From Lysobacterales bacterium (GTDB lineage: Bacteria; Pseudomonadota; Gammaproteobacteria; Xanthomonadales; Xanthomonadaceae), in NCBI GenBank assembly GCA_020442545.1, contig JAGRJX010000040.1:1-5063 (forward strand): DNA of 5,063 bases. The letters run 5' to 3'. The translations under genes were made by a program, and so were the position numbers. Numbering within the stretch: the first letter of the stretch is position 1; each line of letters opens with the position of its first letter. Below are positions 1 to 5,063 of this stretch, in pieces. A model generated the notes under the pieces. It worked only from the letters and a program-made list of their open reading frames with translations, did no database searches and was not told the origin of the DNA.

Positions 1-1031
1 GCGGCGTGTTCATCCTGGTGTTCCTGTGCATCATCATCGGTGGCTCGCTGCTGCTGTACGCGCTGCGCCCGCCACCCGCGCAGGACGGCAAGCCGTTCGC
101 GCCGCTGTCGCGCGAAACCCTGCTGATGACCAACAACCTGCTGTTCAGCGCCGCCGCCGCGATGGTGCTGATCGGCACGCTGGCACCGCTGCTGTTCGAA
201 GCCTTCAACCTCGGCCGCATTTCCGTCGGCCCGCCGTTTTTCGACCTGCAATTCGCCATCCTGATGACGCCGGTGGTGCTGCTGCTGCCGTTCGGGCCGT
301 TCACCCGCTGGCAGCGCGAACATGCGGCCCGCTACGTGCCGCTGCTGCGGGCGGCAGCCAGCGCCGTGGTACTGGCACTGCTGCTGGGCTGGCTGCTCGG
401 TGACGGCTTCACGCTGAAGAGCTTCGTCGGCGTCGCCGCATCGGTCTGGATCGTCGTCGGCACGCTGCGCTACGCGTGGCAACGGGTGAAGGCGTCGACA
501 GCGCTGAACGGCGAGACCATCGGCATGCTGCTGGCGCATCTCGGCATGGGCCTGTTCGTGGCCGGCGTGCTGCTGGTGGAAAGTCTGGGCATCGAGCGCG
601 ACGTGGCGCTCCGGCCCGGCGCCAGTGCCGAGATCAGCGGCTACCGCTTCCAGTTCGACGGCGTTGAACGCGTGCAGGGTCCGAACTACCGGGCTGATCG
701 CGGCAATCTGGTCGTGTTCGACGGCGAACAGGAGATCGCCCAACTGCATCCGGAGAAGCGCGCCTATGCCAGCGGCGGCCAGATCATGACCGAAGCCGCG
801 ATTGATCCGGCGCTGCACCGCGACCTCTATGTCGCCCTGGGCGAGCGCCTGGTTGCTCGCGGCGATGGCGCTACGAGCGAAACCCGCAGCTGGTCGTTGC
901 GCATCTACGTCAAACCCTTCGTACGCCTGATCTGGCTCGGCGGTCTGCTGATGATGCTGGGCGGCTTCGTCGCCGCGACGGATCGGCGCTTCCGCAAGTC
1001 ACGCGGCGAAACGCCAGCGGAGTCCACCTGA
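1..1031 (+). CDS. ccmF: Cytochrome c maturation protein CcmF, C-terminal half (5' truncated by window)
   Basis: CcmF is the inner-membrane core of the System I heme lyase, which takes heme from holo-CcmE and, with CcmH and CcmI, attaches it to apocytochrome c CXXCH motifs in the periplasm. The reading frame is open to the window edge; the GTG at 6 is an internal Val, so about 342 residues of a protein usually near 650 are visible. The first residues (GVFIL, then IIIGGSLLLYALR) match the part just after the conserved periplasmic heme-handling (WWD) region. Counting from codon 6, hydrophobic segments lie near residues 2-20, 44-63, 81-98, 114-132, 138-155 and 170-192. His178 (LLAHLGMG, bases 537-539) corresponds to the conserved heme-ligand His of E. 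coli CcmF (His491, from memory). A periplasmic domain with GPNYRADRG and MTEAAIDPALHRDLYVALGE precedes a last membrane helix near 303-323. The TGA stop overlaps the ccmG ATG by one base. Confidence 0.96.
   Translation, partial: GVFILVFLCIIIGGSLLLYALRPPPAQDGKPFAPLSRETLLMTNNLLFSAAAAMVLIGTLAPLLFEAFNLGRISVGPPFFDLQFAILMTPVVLLLPFGPFTRWQREHAARYVPLLRAAASAVVLALLLGWLLGDGFTLKSFVGVAASVWIVVGTLRYAWQRVKASTALNGETIGMLLAHLGMGLFVAGVLLVESLGIERDVALRPGASAEISGYRFQFDGVERVQGPNYRADRGNLVVFDGEQEIAQLHPEKRAYASGGQIMTEAAIDPALHRDLYVALGERLVARGDGATSETRSWSLRIYVKPFVRLIWLGGLLMMLGGFVAATDRRFRKSRGETPAEST
1019..1022 (+). promoter_or_regulatory. Shine-Dalgarno for ccmG
   Basis: GGAG lies eight bases before the ATG at 1031, inside the last codons of ccmF. 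It supports this start and, with the TGATG junction, suggests translation coupled to ccmF. Confidence 0.6.
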
Positions 1032-1582
1032 TGCTGCGTCGACTGCTGCCACTGATCGTCTTCGTCGCGTTGGGCGCACTGATGCTGGTCGGGATCCGCA
1101 TCAGCGCCGACCGCAACCCCGATGCCCTGCCCTCGCCACTGCTCAACCGGCCCGCACCCGGATTTGCGCTGCCAGAGCTGCACCTGCCGGATCGCATCGT
1201 GCGCAGCGAGGAACTCGCCGGCGCGCCCTACCTGCTCAACGTCTGGGGAAGCTGGTGCCCGAGCTGCCGGATCGAACATCCGGTGATCACGCAACTGGCG
1301 CAGAGCGGCAGGCTGCGCGTGATTGGCTACAACTACAAGGACGAACGCGACGATGCGCTGCGCTGGCTGGGTCAGTACGGCGATCCGTATGAGCTGATCG
1401 TCGTCGATGACGACGGCCGCACCGCCATCAACTGGGGCATCTACGGCGCGCCGGAGACCTTTCTCGTCGATGCCGACGGCGTGATTCGCTTCAAGCTGGT
1501 CGGTCCCTTGTCGGATGACATCATCGAGCGCGACATCCTGCCGCGTATCGGTCCCGGTACTGACACGAGCAAGGCACCATGA
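1031..1582 (+). CDS. ccmG: CcmG/DsbE, membrane-anchored periplasmic thioredoxin-like thiol-disulfide oxidoreductase
   Basis: CcmG uses electrons passed from DsbD/CcdA to keep CcmH and the apocytochrome CXXCH cysteines reduced for heme ligation. The 183-residue length is normal for the family. A single N-terminal signal-anchor helix spans about residues 5-23, followed by the typical linker SPLLNRPAPGF (35-45) and a thioredoxin fold. The redox motif is WCPSC (Trp75, Cys76, Cys79), followed by RIEHP with the acidic Glu82 usual in this family. The signature GIYGAPETFLVD (136-147) carries the cis-proline Pro141. The start at 1031 gives a clean signal anchor, has an upstream GGAG and overlaps the ccmF stop by one base. 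The 3' end overlaps ccmH by four bases (ATGA). The neighbours, active-site sequence and GAPETF signature distinguish it from a general TlpA or DsbD-type thioredoxin. Confidence 0.96.
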   Translation: MLRRLLPLIVFVALGALMLVGIRISADRNPDALPSPLLNRPAPGFALPELHLPDRIVRSEELAGAPYLLNVWGSWCPSCRIEHPVITQLAQSGRLRVIGYNYKDERDDALRWLGQYGDPYELIVVDDDGRTAINWGIYGAPETFLVDADGVIRFKLVGPLSDDIIERDILPRIGPGTDTSKAP

Positions 1583-2007
1583 GCCGCTTCGCCCTCGGCC
1601 TGCTGCTGTCGCTGATTCCGATCATGGCCTTTGCGGTGGAACCGCTGCCCTTCCGTGACCGTCACGAGGAGCAGCGCTTCCAGCAGCTCACCGCCGAACT
1701 GCGCTGCGTGAAATGCCAGAACCAGAGTCTCGCCGACTCCAACGCGCCGATTGCGCACGACCTGCGTCGCGAAGTGTTCGACCTGATGCGCGAAGGCCGC
1801 AGTGACAGCGAGATCAAGGCATTCCTCAGCCAACGCTATGGCGATTTCGTCCTCTACCGCCCGCCGTTGGCCGGCGGCACCCTGCTGATCTGGATTGCGC
1901 CTGTGCTGGTGCTGGTCGGCGGCGCGGTGACGCTTTGGCTGGTGGTCCGCCGCCGGCGTCGACCAACCAGTGCTACCGAAATGCTGCAGCCCGAGGAAGA
2001 CGCATGA
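1579..2007 (+). CDS. ccmH: CcmH, periplasm-facing thiol reductase of cytochrome c maturation (short, unfused form)
   Basis: CcmH (CycL) reduces, or holds in mixed disulfide, the cysteines of apocytochrome c before heme attachment by CcmF and is itself reduced by CcmG. The 142-residue protein has a signal peptide of about 19 residues with likely cleavage after MAFA. A small helical domain follows, with the diagnostic motif LRCVKCQNQS (Cys43, Cys46), then the conserved YGDFVLYRPP (87-96). One membrane helix spans about 100-124 and ends in a run of arginines (RRRRR, 124-128), consistent with a cytoplasmic tail. It lacks TPRs: E. coli fuses this domain to a CcmI-like TPR part, whereas here the two are separate genes. 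The ATG overlaps the ccmG stop by four bases; AAGG four bases upstream is a modest ribosome site, so coupling is likely. Confidence 0.96.
   Translation: MSRFALGLLLSLIPIMAFAVEPLPFRDRHEEQRFQQLTAELRCVKCQNQSLADSNAPIAHDLRREVFDLMREGRSDSEIKAFLSQRYGDFVLYRPPLAGGTLLIWIAPVLVLVGGAVTLWLVVRRRRRPTSATEMLQPEEDA
1993..1997 (+). promoter_or_regulatory. Shine-Dalgarno deciding the ccmI start
   Basis: GAGGA lies six bases before the ATG at 2004. It favours this start over the in-frame upstream GTG at 1935, which would lie deep inside ccmH and add 23 residues without the expected hydrophobic N terminus. Confidence 0.6.
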
Positions 2008-3062
2008 GCCCGCTGTTCATCGCCCTGGCCGGCCTGCTGACGCTGGCCACCTGCGCCGCGATCGTGCTGCCGTTGATGCGTGCCAGCAAATGGCCACGCG
2101 GCATCGCCCTGGGCATCCTGCTGCTGATGCCGCTGGCGACCCTATTGCTCTATCTGCATTTTGGCCGCCCTGATGGCCTTGGCGTGGCAGGCGCCGCGCC
2201 CATGCCCGCAGCGGCGCAGAACCCGGCCGAGGCCAGCGCCAACCTGCAGGAGGCCATCGACGGATTGCGCCAGCGCCTGCAGAACGAGCCGGACGACATC
2301 GAGGGCTGGCGCCTGCTGGGCCGGGCCAACAAGGCGCTGGAACGTTTCGATGCGGCGCGTGACGCACTCGAGGAAGCCAATCGCCGCGCGCCGGACAACG
2401 CCGACGTGATGGTGGATTACGCCGAGAGCATCGCCCTCGCCAACCCAGACCATCGCTTTGACAGCCAGGCACTGGGGCTAGTGCAATCCGCACTTTCCCT
2501 GTCGCCGGACCATCCACGCGCACGCTGGTTTGCCGCTGTTGCTGCCTATCAGCACGAGGACTACGCCAAGGCCGCGGAGATCTGGGAGCAGCTGCTGGCG
2601 ATGCTCCCGCCGGAAGCGGAAATCGTCCCCGCGCTGAGCGCCCGCATCCAGGACTCACGCCAGCTTGCCGGACTGCCGCCAATGCAGGCGCCAGCCGCCG
2701 CCAGCTCACCGGCGCTGCTGCGGCTTCGGGTCGAACTGGATCCCGCACTGCGCGACAAGGTCAGCAACTCGGATCCGGTCTTCGTTTTCGCCCGCGCCAT
2801 CAGCGGCCCACCCATGCCACTGGCCGTACATCGCCTGCGCGTCGCCGATCTGCCTGCAGACGTTGAACTGGGCGATGCCGACAGCATGCTGCCAACCATG
2901 AAACTGTCGTCGCAGCCGCGCGTCAGCGTGATGGCTCGCGTATCCTTCGGCGGCCAGGCAACGGCCCAGCCAGGCGATCTGGAATCGACAGCGCTGGTTG
3001 TAGCGGTCGACGCCAGCACTGACGACACGCAACGCCTGCTGATCGACACGGTTCACCCATGA
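2004..3062 (+). CDS. ccmI: CcmI, TPR-containing apocytochrome c chaperone
   Basis: CcmI (CycH) binds the C-terminal helix of apocytochrome c and presents it to the CcmF/CcmH heme ligation complex. The start at 2004 gives 352 residues, overlaps the ccmH stop by four bases (ATGA) and has a good ribosome site. Two membrane helices (about 4-24 and 33-53) are separated by a short basic loop (RASKWPRG), the usual CcmI-1 arrangement. An Ala/Pro-rich linker leads to tetratricopeptide helices at about 79-210, for example EGWRLLGRANKALERFDAA and WFAAVAAYQHEDYAKAAEIW. The periplasmic C-terminal domain at about 236-337 carries the family signatures DPVFVFARA (257-265), GPPMPLAVHRL (268-278), LPTMKLS (296-302) and QPGDLE (322-327). 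Nothing appears broken. Position after ccmH and the C-terminal signatures make the assignment firm. Confidence 0.95.
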   Translation: MSPLFIALAGLLTLATCAAIVLPLMRASKWPRGIALGILLLMPLATLLLYLHFGRPDGLGVAGAAPMPAAAQNPAEASANLQEAIDGLRQRLQNEPDDIEGWRLLGRANKALERFDAARDALEEANRRAPDNADVMVDYAESIALANPDHRFDSQALGLVQSALSLSPDHPRARWFAAVAAYQHEDYAKAAEIWEQLLAMLPPEAEIVPALSARIQDSRQLAGLPPMQAPAAASSPALLRLRVELDPALRDKVSNSDPVFVFARAISGPPMPLAVHRLRVADLPADVELGDADSMLPTMKLSSQPRVSVMARVSFGGQATAQPGDLESTALVVAVDASTDDTQRLLIDTVHP

Positions 3063-3101
3063 CGGCGGCCAGCGAACACCACACCACTGATTGACCACGC
3101 C

Positions 3102-4226
3102 GTGACCGAACACATCGGACCAGCCACTCAGTTCGCGCCCCTGCCCGACGGTTTCGTCATGAAACGCGGCGGCAGTATCGATGGCGCACGGCTCGCCTAC
3201 GAGACCTGGGGAAGGCTCAACGACGCCGGCGACAACGCGGTGCTGATCTTCACCGGCCTGTCGCCCAGCGCGCACGCGGCCAGTTGCGAGGCGGACCCGT
3301 CGCCGGGCTGGTGGGAAGCCAATATCGGCCCCGGCAAGCCCATCGACACCGACCGCTATTTCGTGATCTGCCCGAACGCGCTGGGCAGCTGCCGCGGCAG
3401 CAGTGGCCCGGCGTCGATCAACCCGGCCACGGGCGAACCGTGGCGGCTGGAATTCCCGCGCCTGTCCATTGAAGACGGGGCCCGTGCCGGTCGCGCCATG
3501 CTGGACAGCCTCGGCATCGAACGCCTGCACAGCGTGGTTGGCTGCTCGATGGGCGGCATGGTCGCGCTGGCCTTCCTGCAGCAAAACCCGGGCTTCGCCC
3601 GCGGGCATCTGAATGTCTCCGGTGCGGCGCAGGCGCTGCCGTTCTCGATCGCCATCCGCTCGCTGCAGCGCGAGGCCATTCGCCTTGATCCGCAGTGGAA
3701 CGACGGCCATTACGACGACGATCATTACCCGGAAACCGGCATGCGGCTCGCTCGAAAGCTGGGCGTGGTGACCTACCGCTCGGCGCTGGAGTGGCGCGGG
3801 CGCTTCGGCCGCGTGCGGCTGGAACCGGACGAACGCGACGACGAGCCGTTCGGCCACGAGTTCCAGGTGGAGTCCTACCTCGACCATCATGCCGACCGCT
3901 TCGCCCGCTCCTTCGACCCGAACTGCTATCTGTACCTCAGCCGCTCGATGGACTGGTTCGACCTCAGCGAGCATTGCCCGACGAAAGCGTCAGGCGGCAA
4001 TGTCCGCGACGCGCTGGCGTCACTGCAGGTTGAACGTTCGCTGGCCATCGGCGTGGAAACCGACATCCTGTTCCCGCTGAACCAGCAGGAAGAGATCGCC
4101 AACGGGCTTGCTGCCGGCGGTTGCGACAGCCAGTTCGTCGGCCTGCCATCACCGCAGGGCCACGATGCCTTTCTGGTCGATCACGAGCGCTTCAGCCCGC
4201 TGATCGCCGGTTTCTTCGAAGCCTGA
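3102..4226 (+). CDS. metX: MetX-family O-acyltransferase, probably serine O-succinyltransferase (homoserine activity possible)
   Basis: This cytoplasmic alpha/beta-hydrolase-fold enzyme transfers an acyl group from acyl-CoA to the hydroxyl of homoserine or serine, activating it for sulfur incorporation. The 374-residue length is normal. The nucleophile elbow is GCSMGGM with Ser149; Asp321 (ETDILFP) and His354 (QGHDAF) complete the catalytic triad. Other family marks are YETWG (33-37), GWWEANIGPGK (69-79) and FQVESYLDHHADRF (254-267). Several stretches recall xanthomonad enzymes shown to make O-succinyl-L-serine rather than acyl-homoserine: TGLSPSAHAA (51-60), LGSCRGSSGPAS (94-105), LPFSIAIRSLQREAIRLDP (179-197) and CYLYLSRSMDWFDL (275-288). 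This comparison is from memory, so acceptor and acyl donor are inferred. The start is GTG: MTEHI matches the N terminus expected for relatives, no in-frame ATG lies between the ccmI stop and this point, and no clear Shine-Dalgarno is seen. It follows ccmI by 39 bases in the same frame, without a terminator. Confidence 0.9.
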   Translation: MTEHIGPATQFAPLPDGFVMKRGGSIDGARLAYETWGRLNDAGDNAVLIFTGLSPSAHAASCEADPSPGWWEANIGPGKPIDTDRYFVICPNALGSCRGSSGPASINPATGEPWRLEFPRLSIEDGARAGRAMLDSLGIERLHSVVGCSMGGMVALAFLQQNPGFARGHLNVSGAAQALPFSIAIRSLQREAIRLDPQWNDGHYDDDHYPETGMRLARKLGVVTYRSALEWRGRFGRVRLEPDERDDEPFGHEFQVESYLDHHADRFARSFDPNCYLYLSRSMDWFDLSEHCPTKASGGNVRDALASLQVERSLAIGVETDILFPLNQQEEIANGLAAGGCDSQFVGLPSPQGHDAFLVDHERFSPLIAGFFEA

Positions 4227-4255
4227 CCGCAACCCGCGATTGCCTTGCGCGGTCA
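4224..4255 (+). repeat. Inverted repeat at the metX stop codon
   Basis: TGACCGC (4224-4230, including the metX stop) is perfectly complementary to GCGGTCA (4249-4255), giving a 7-bp stem with an 18-base loop. Inside it, CCGCG (4234-4238) and CGCGG (4248-4252) form a competing 5-bp stem. No T tract follows, so it is not a canonical intrinsic terminator; it may mark the transcript end or stabilise the 3' end, or be chance in GC-rich DNA. Confidence 0.35.
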
Positions 4256-4256
4256 C

Positions 4257-4278
4257 CCGCCACGGCGGACCATGGCGG
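4257..4278 (+). repeat. Short inverted repeat overlapping the possible -35 of the dioxygenase gene
   Basis: CCGCCA (4257-4262) and TGGCGG (4273-4278) are perfect complements separated by ten bases. A second GGCGG at 4264-4268 gives an alternative pairing and a direct repeat. The right arm falls on the proposed -35 hexamer, so an operator is conceivable, but a 6-bp GC-rich repeat is weak evidence. Confidence 0.25.
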
Positions 4279-4300
4279 CACGGCTCATCGACGGTACAAT
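4272..4300 (+). promoter_or_regulatory. Possible sigma-70 promoter for the cysteine dioxygenase gene
   Basis: TACAAT at 4295-4300 matches five of six bases of the -10 consensus in otherwise GC-rich DNA. A weak -35 (ATGGCG, 4272-4277, three of six matches) sits at the ideal 17-base spacing. Transcription would start near 4307, leaving a leader of roughly 26 bases before the ATG at 4334. The poor -35 suggests a weak or activator-dependent promoter. Confidence 0.45.
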
Positions 4301-4333
4301 GCCGGTTGATTCCGACGCACTGAGTGACGCCCC

Positions 4334-4912
4334 ATGACGCCACCCGACTTCCCAGGCCGTGAAACGCTGGTTCGCCGCCTTGACCAGGCCGTCGCCCAGG
4401 ACGACGTCAACGCCATCACCCGCGACCTGCGCCGAAGCCTCTGCGAACTGATCGGTGATGACAGCGTCCGCCTGCCGAAGTGTGTCTTCGAGCCGGTGGA
4501 AGGCCACTACGCACGCCGCGAACTTTACGTCAGCGAGGAACATGGATACAGCGTGGTTGCGATGACCTGGGGTCCGGGCCAGGGTACGCCGATCCACGAT
4601 CACGCCGGCATGTGGTGCGTGGAAGGCGTATGGAGCGGCGAGCTGGAAATCTGCCAGTACGAGCTGGTCGACCGTCAGGACGAGCGCTTCAACTTCCGCG
4701 CCGTGGGTGCCTTGCAGGCCGGTGCCGGCTCGGCGGGCAGTCTGATCCCGCCACACGAATATCACACCATCCGCAACCCCAGCACCGACAATGTCGCCGT
4801 GTCGCTGCACATCTACCGTGGCTGCATGACCTGCTGCTCGATGTTCCAGCCACTTGGCGACGAGTGGTTCCAGCGCAGCAGCAAGGAGTTGGGTCTGGAC
4901 AAGGTCGCCTGA
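4334..4912 (+). CDS. Cysteine dioxygenase (cupin-fold non-heme iron thiol dioxygenase)
   Basis: Predicted to add O2 to the thiol of L-cysteine, forming cysteine sulfinate, in the cytoplasm. The protein has 192 residues, near the usual 190-200. The cupin core contains GTPIHDH with iron ligands His88 and His90, and the third ligand His144 (YHTIRNP). The second-sphere triad Ser157-His159-Tyr161 (VSLHIY) is present. Aligned by eye with rat enzyme from memory, spacing matches without gaps: His90 to Cys95 equals rat His88 to Cys93, and His144 to Tyr161 equals rat His140 to Tyr157. Arg61 (YARREL) sits where rat Arg60 binds the substrate carboxylate, favouring cysteine over 3-mercaptopropionate. Cys95 and Tyr161 could form the Cys-Tyr thioether crosslink. 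Three cysteines follow (GCMTCC, 163-168). The ATG at 4334 is preceded by only a weak GAG at 4322-4324; the gene probably has its own promoter. A 3-mercaptopropionate dioxygenase is the main alternative. Confidence 0.88.
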   Translation: MTPPDFPGRETLVRRLDQAVAQDDVNAITRDLRRSLCELIGDDSVRLPKCVFEPVEGHYARRELYVSEEHGYSVVAMTWGPGQGTPIHDHAGMWCVEGVWSGELEICQYELVDRQDERFNFRAVGALQAGAGSAGSLIPPHEYHTIRNPSTDNVAVSLHIYRGCMTCCSMFQPLGDEWFQRSSKELGLDKVA

Positions 4913-4944
4913 CGTTTAAAGCGGCGCGCGAAACGCTGTATTTT
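4913..4944 (+). terminator. Weak terminator-like structure after the dioxygenase gene
   Basis: Immediately after the stop, CGTTT (4913-4917) can pair with AAACG (4931-4935), with a small inner GCG/CGC stem (4921-4923 with 4927-4929), followed by the T-rich TGTATTTT (4937-4944). The stem is short and interrupted and the T run overlaps the upstream part of the tRNA promoter, so this is tentative. Confidence 0.25.
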
Positions 4945-4963
4945 CCTGGCAATCTGCTAGAAT
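4936..4963 (+). promoter_or_regulatory. Extended -10 promoter for the tRNA-Thr gene
   Basis: TAGAAT at 4958-4963 matches five of six -10 bases and is preceded by TGC (4955-4957), an extended -10 element that makes up for a poor -35 (CTGTAT, 4936-4941, 16-base spacing). The bases just downstream (CCGCGTC, 4964-4970) are GC-rich, as in discriminators of growth-rate and ppGpp-controlled stable-RNA promoters. The predicted start near 4970 gives a leader of about 47 bases before the tRNA. Confidence 0.6.
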
Positions 4964-5017
4964 CCGCGTCCCGCACGGCCCCGGCACAACCCGGAACGCC
5001 GCGCTGACAGGCTCTGT

Positions 5018-5063
5018 GCCGTTGTAGCTCAGTTGGTAGAGCAACTGATTCGTAATCAGTAGG
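5018..5063 (+). tRNA. tRNA-Thr (anticodon CGT), 3' end cut off by the window
   Basis: The 5' part of a tRNA is clear: acceptor strand GCCGTTG (5018-5024), TA at positions 8-9, D stem GCTC/GAGC (5027-5030 and 5039-5042) enclosing AGTTGGTA, and anticodon stem ACTGA/TCAGT (5044-5048 and 5056-5060) enclosing the loop TTCGTAA. The anticodon CGT at 5051-5053 reads the ACG threonine codon. The variable loop begins with AGG; the T arm and 3' acceptor strand lie beyond the window. The general pattern matches the proteobacterial tRNA-Thr(CGU) as I recall it. Confidence 0.93.

Noticed and set aside
1935..2003. Upstream in-frame extension of ccmI
   Set aside because: It would add a non-hydrophobic 23-residue leader inside ccmH; the ATG at 2004 has a good Shine-Dalgarno, an ATGA overlap and the expected membrane helix at once.
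2017..2748. Minus-strand open frame (243 codons) inside ccmI
   Set aside because: The product is a low-complexity Arg/Ala/Pro-rich sequence typical of an out-of-frame GC-rich shadow, and ccmI is clear on the other strand.
3091..3105. TTG at 3091 as an alternative start near metX
   Set aside because: This TTG is in another frame and meets a stop after four codons; the GTG at 3102 gives the expected N terminus.
2706..3974. Long open frame on the minus strand (422 codons) across ccmI and metX
   Set aside because: It is antisense to two firmly identified genes, its translation shows no recognisable domain, and long antisense frames are expected from GC-rich codon bias.
4253..4810. Minus-strand open frame (185 codons) opposite the dioxygenase gene
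   Set aside because: The plus strand carries full iron-ligand and active-site motifs; the minus-strand product has no recognisable family features.
5018..5063. tRNA-Thr as an attachment site for an integrated element
   Set aside because: tRNA 3' ends are common integration targets, but the 3' end is outside the window and no integrase or duplicated tRNA fragment is visible.
1..5063. Search for CRISPR arrays, insertion sequences, toxin-antitoxin pairs or other accessory systems
   Set aside because: Coding density is filled by housekeeping genes, spacers are about 110 bases or shorter, and no repeats or recognisable mobile or defence proteins were seen.

Overview
The window is ordinary, densely packed, GC-rich proteobacterial chromosome with all protein genes on the + strand. 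Gene content and protein style point to a gammaproteobacterium of the Xanthomonadales/Lysobacterales type. The main reasons are the System I cytochrome c maturation genes with separate ccmH and ccmI, a MetX-family acyltransferase that looks like the xanthomonad serine O-succinyltransferases (compared from memory), and GC-rich third codon positions throughout. The assignment to this order is inference, not proof.

Layout. Positions 1-3062 hold the 3' end of a ccm operon: the C-terminal half of ccmF (heme lyase core, cut by the window start), ccmG (membrane-tethered thioredoxin), ccmH (LRCxxCQNQS apocytochrome thiol reductase) and ccmI (TPR apocytochrome chaperone). The junctions are 1-nt or 4-nt stop/start overlaps, so this is one translationally coupled transcript. 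After a 39-nt gap comes a complete MetX-family O-acyltransferase (3102-4226, GTG start), possibly read through from the ccm operon. A 107-nt spacer follows, with two short inverted repeats and a plausible sigma-70 promoter. It leads into a cupin-fold cysteine dioxygenase (4334-4912). A 105-nt spacer then carries a weak terminator-like structure and a good extended -10 promoter for a tRNA-Thr(CGT), which runs off the right edge of the window.

How the genes work together. CcmG and CcmH keep the CXXCH cysteines of apocytochromes reduced, CcmI delivers the apoprotein, and CcmF attaches heme. The next two genes concern cysteine itself: the acyltransferase probably activates L-serine (or homoserine) for sulfur assimilation, and the dioxygenase oxidises cysteine to cysteine sulfinate. 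The window therefore places cysteine supply, cysteine disposal and cysteine-thiol chemistry side by side, although the dioxygenase appears to have its own promoter.

I found no mobile element, CRISPR array, phage gene or evidently new system. The most interesting points are the predicted Cys95-Tyr161 pair in the bacterial cysteine dioxygenase, which matches the mammalian cofactor-forming residues, and the serine-acyltransferase/cysteine-dioxygenase neighbourhood.
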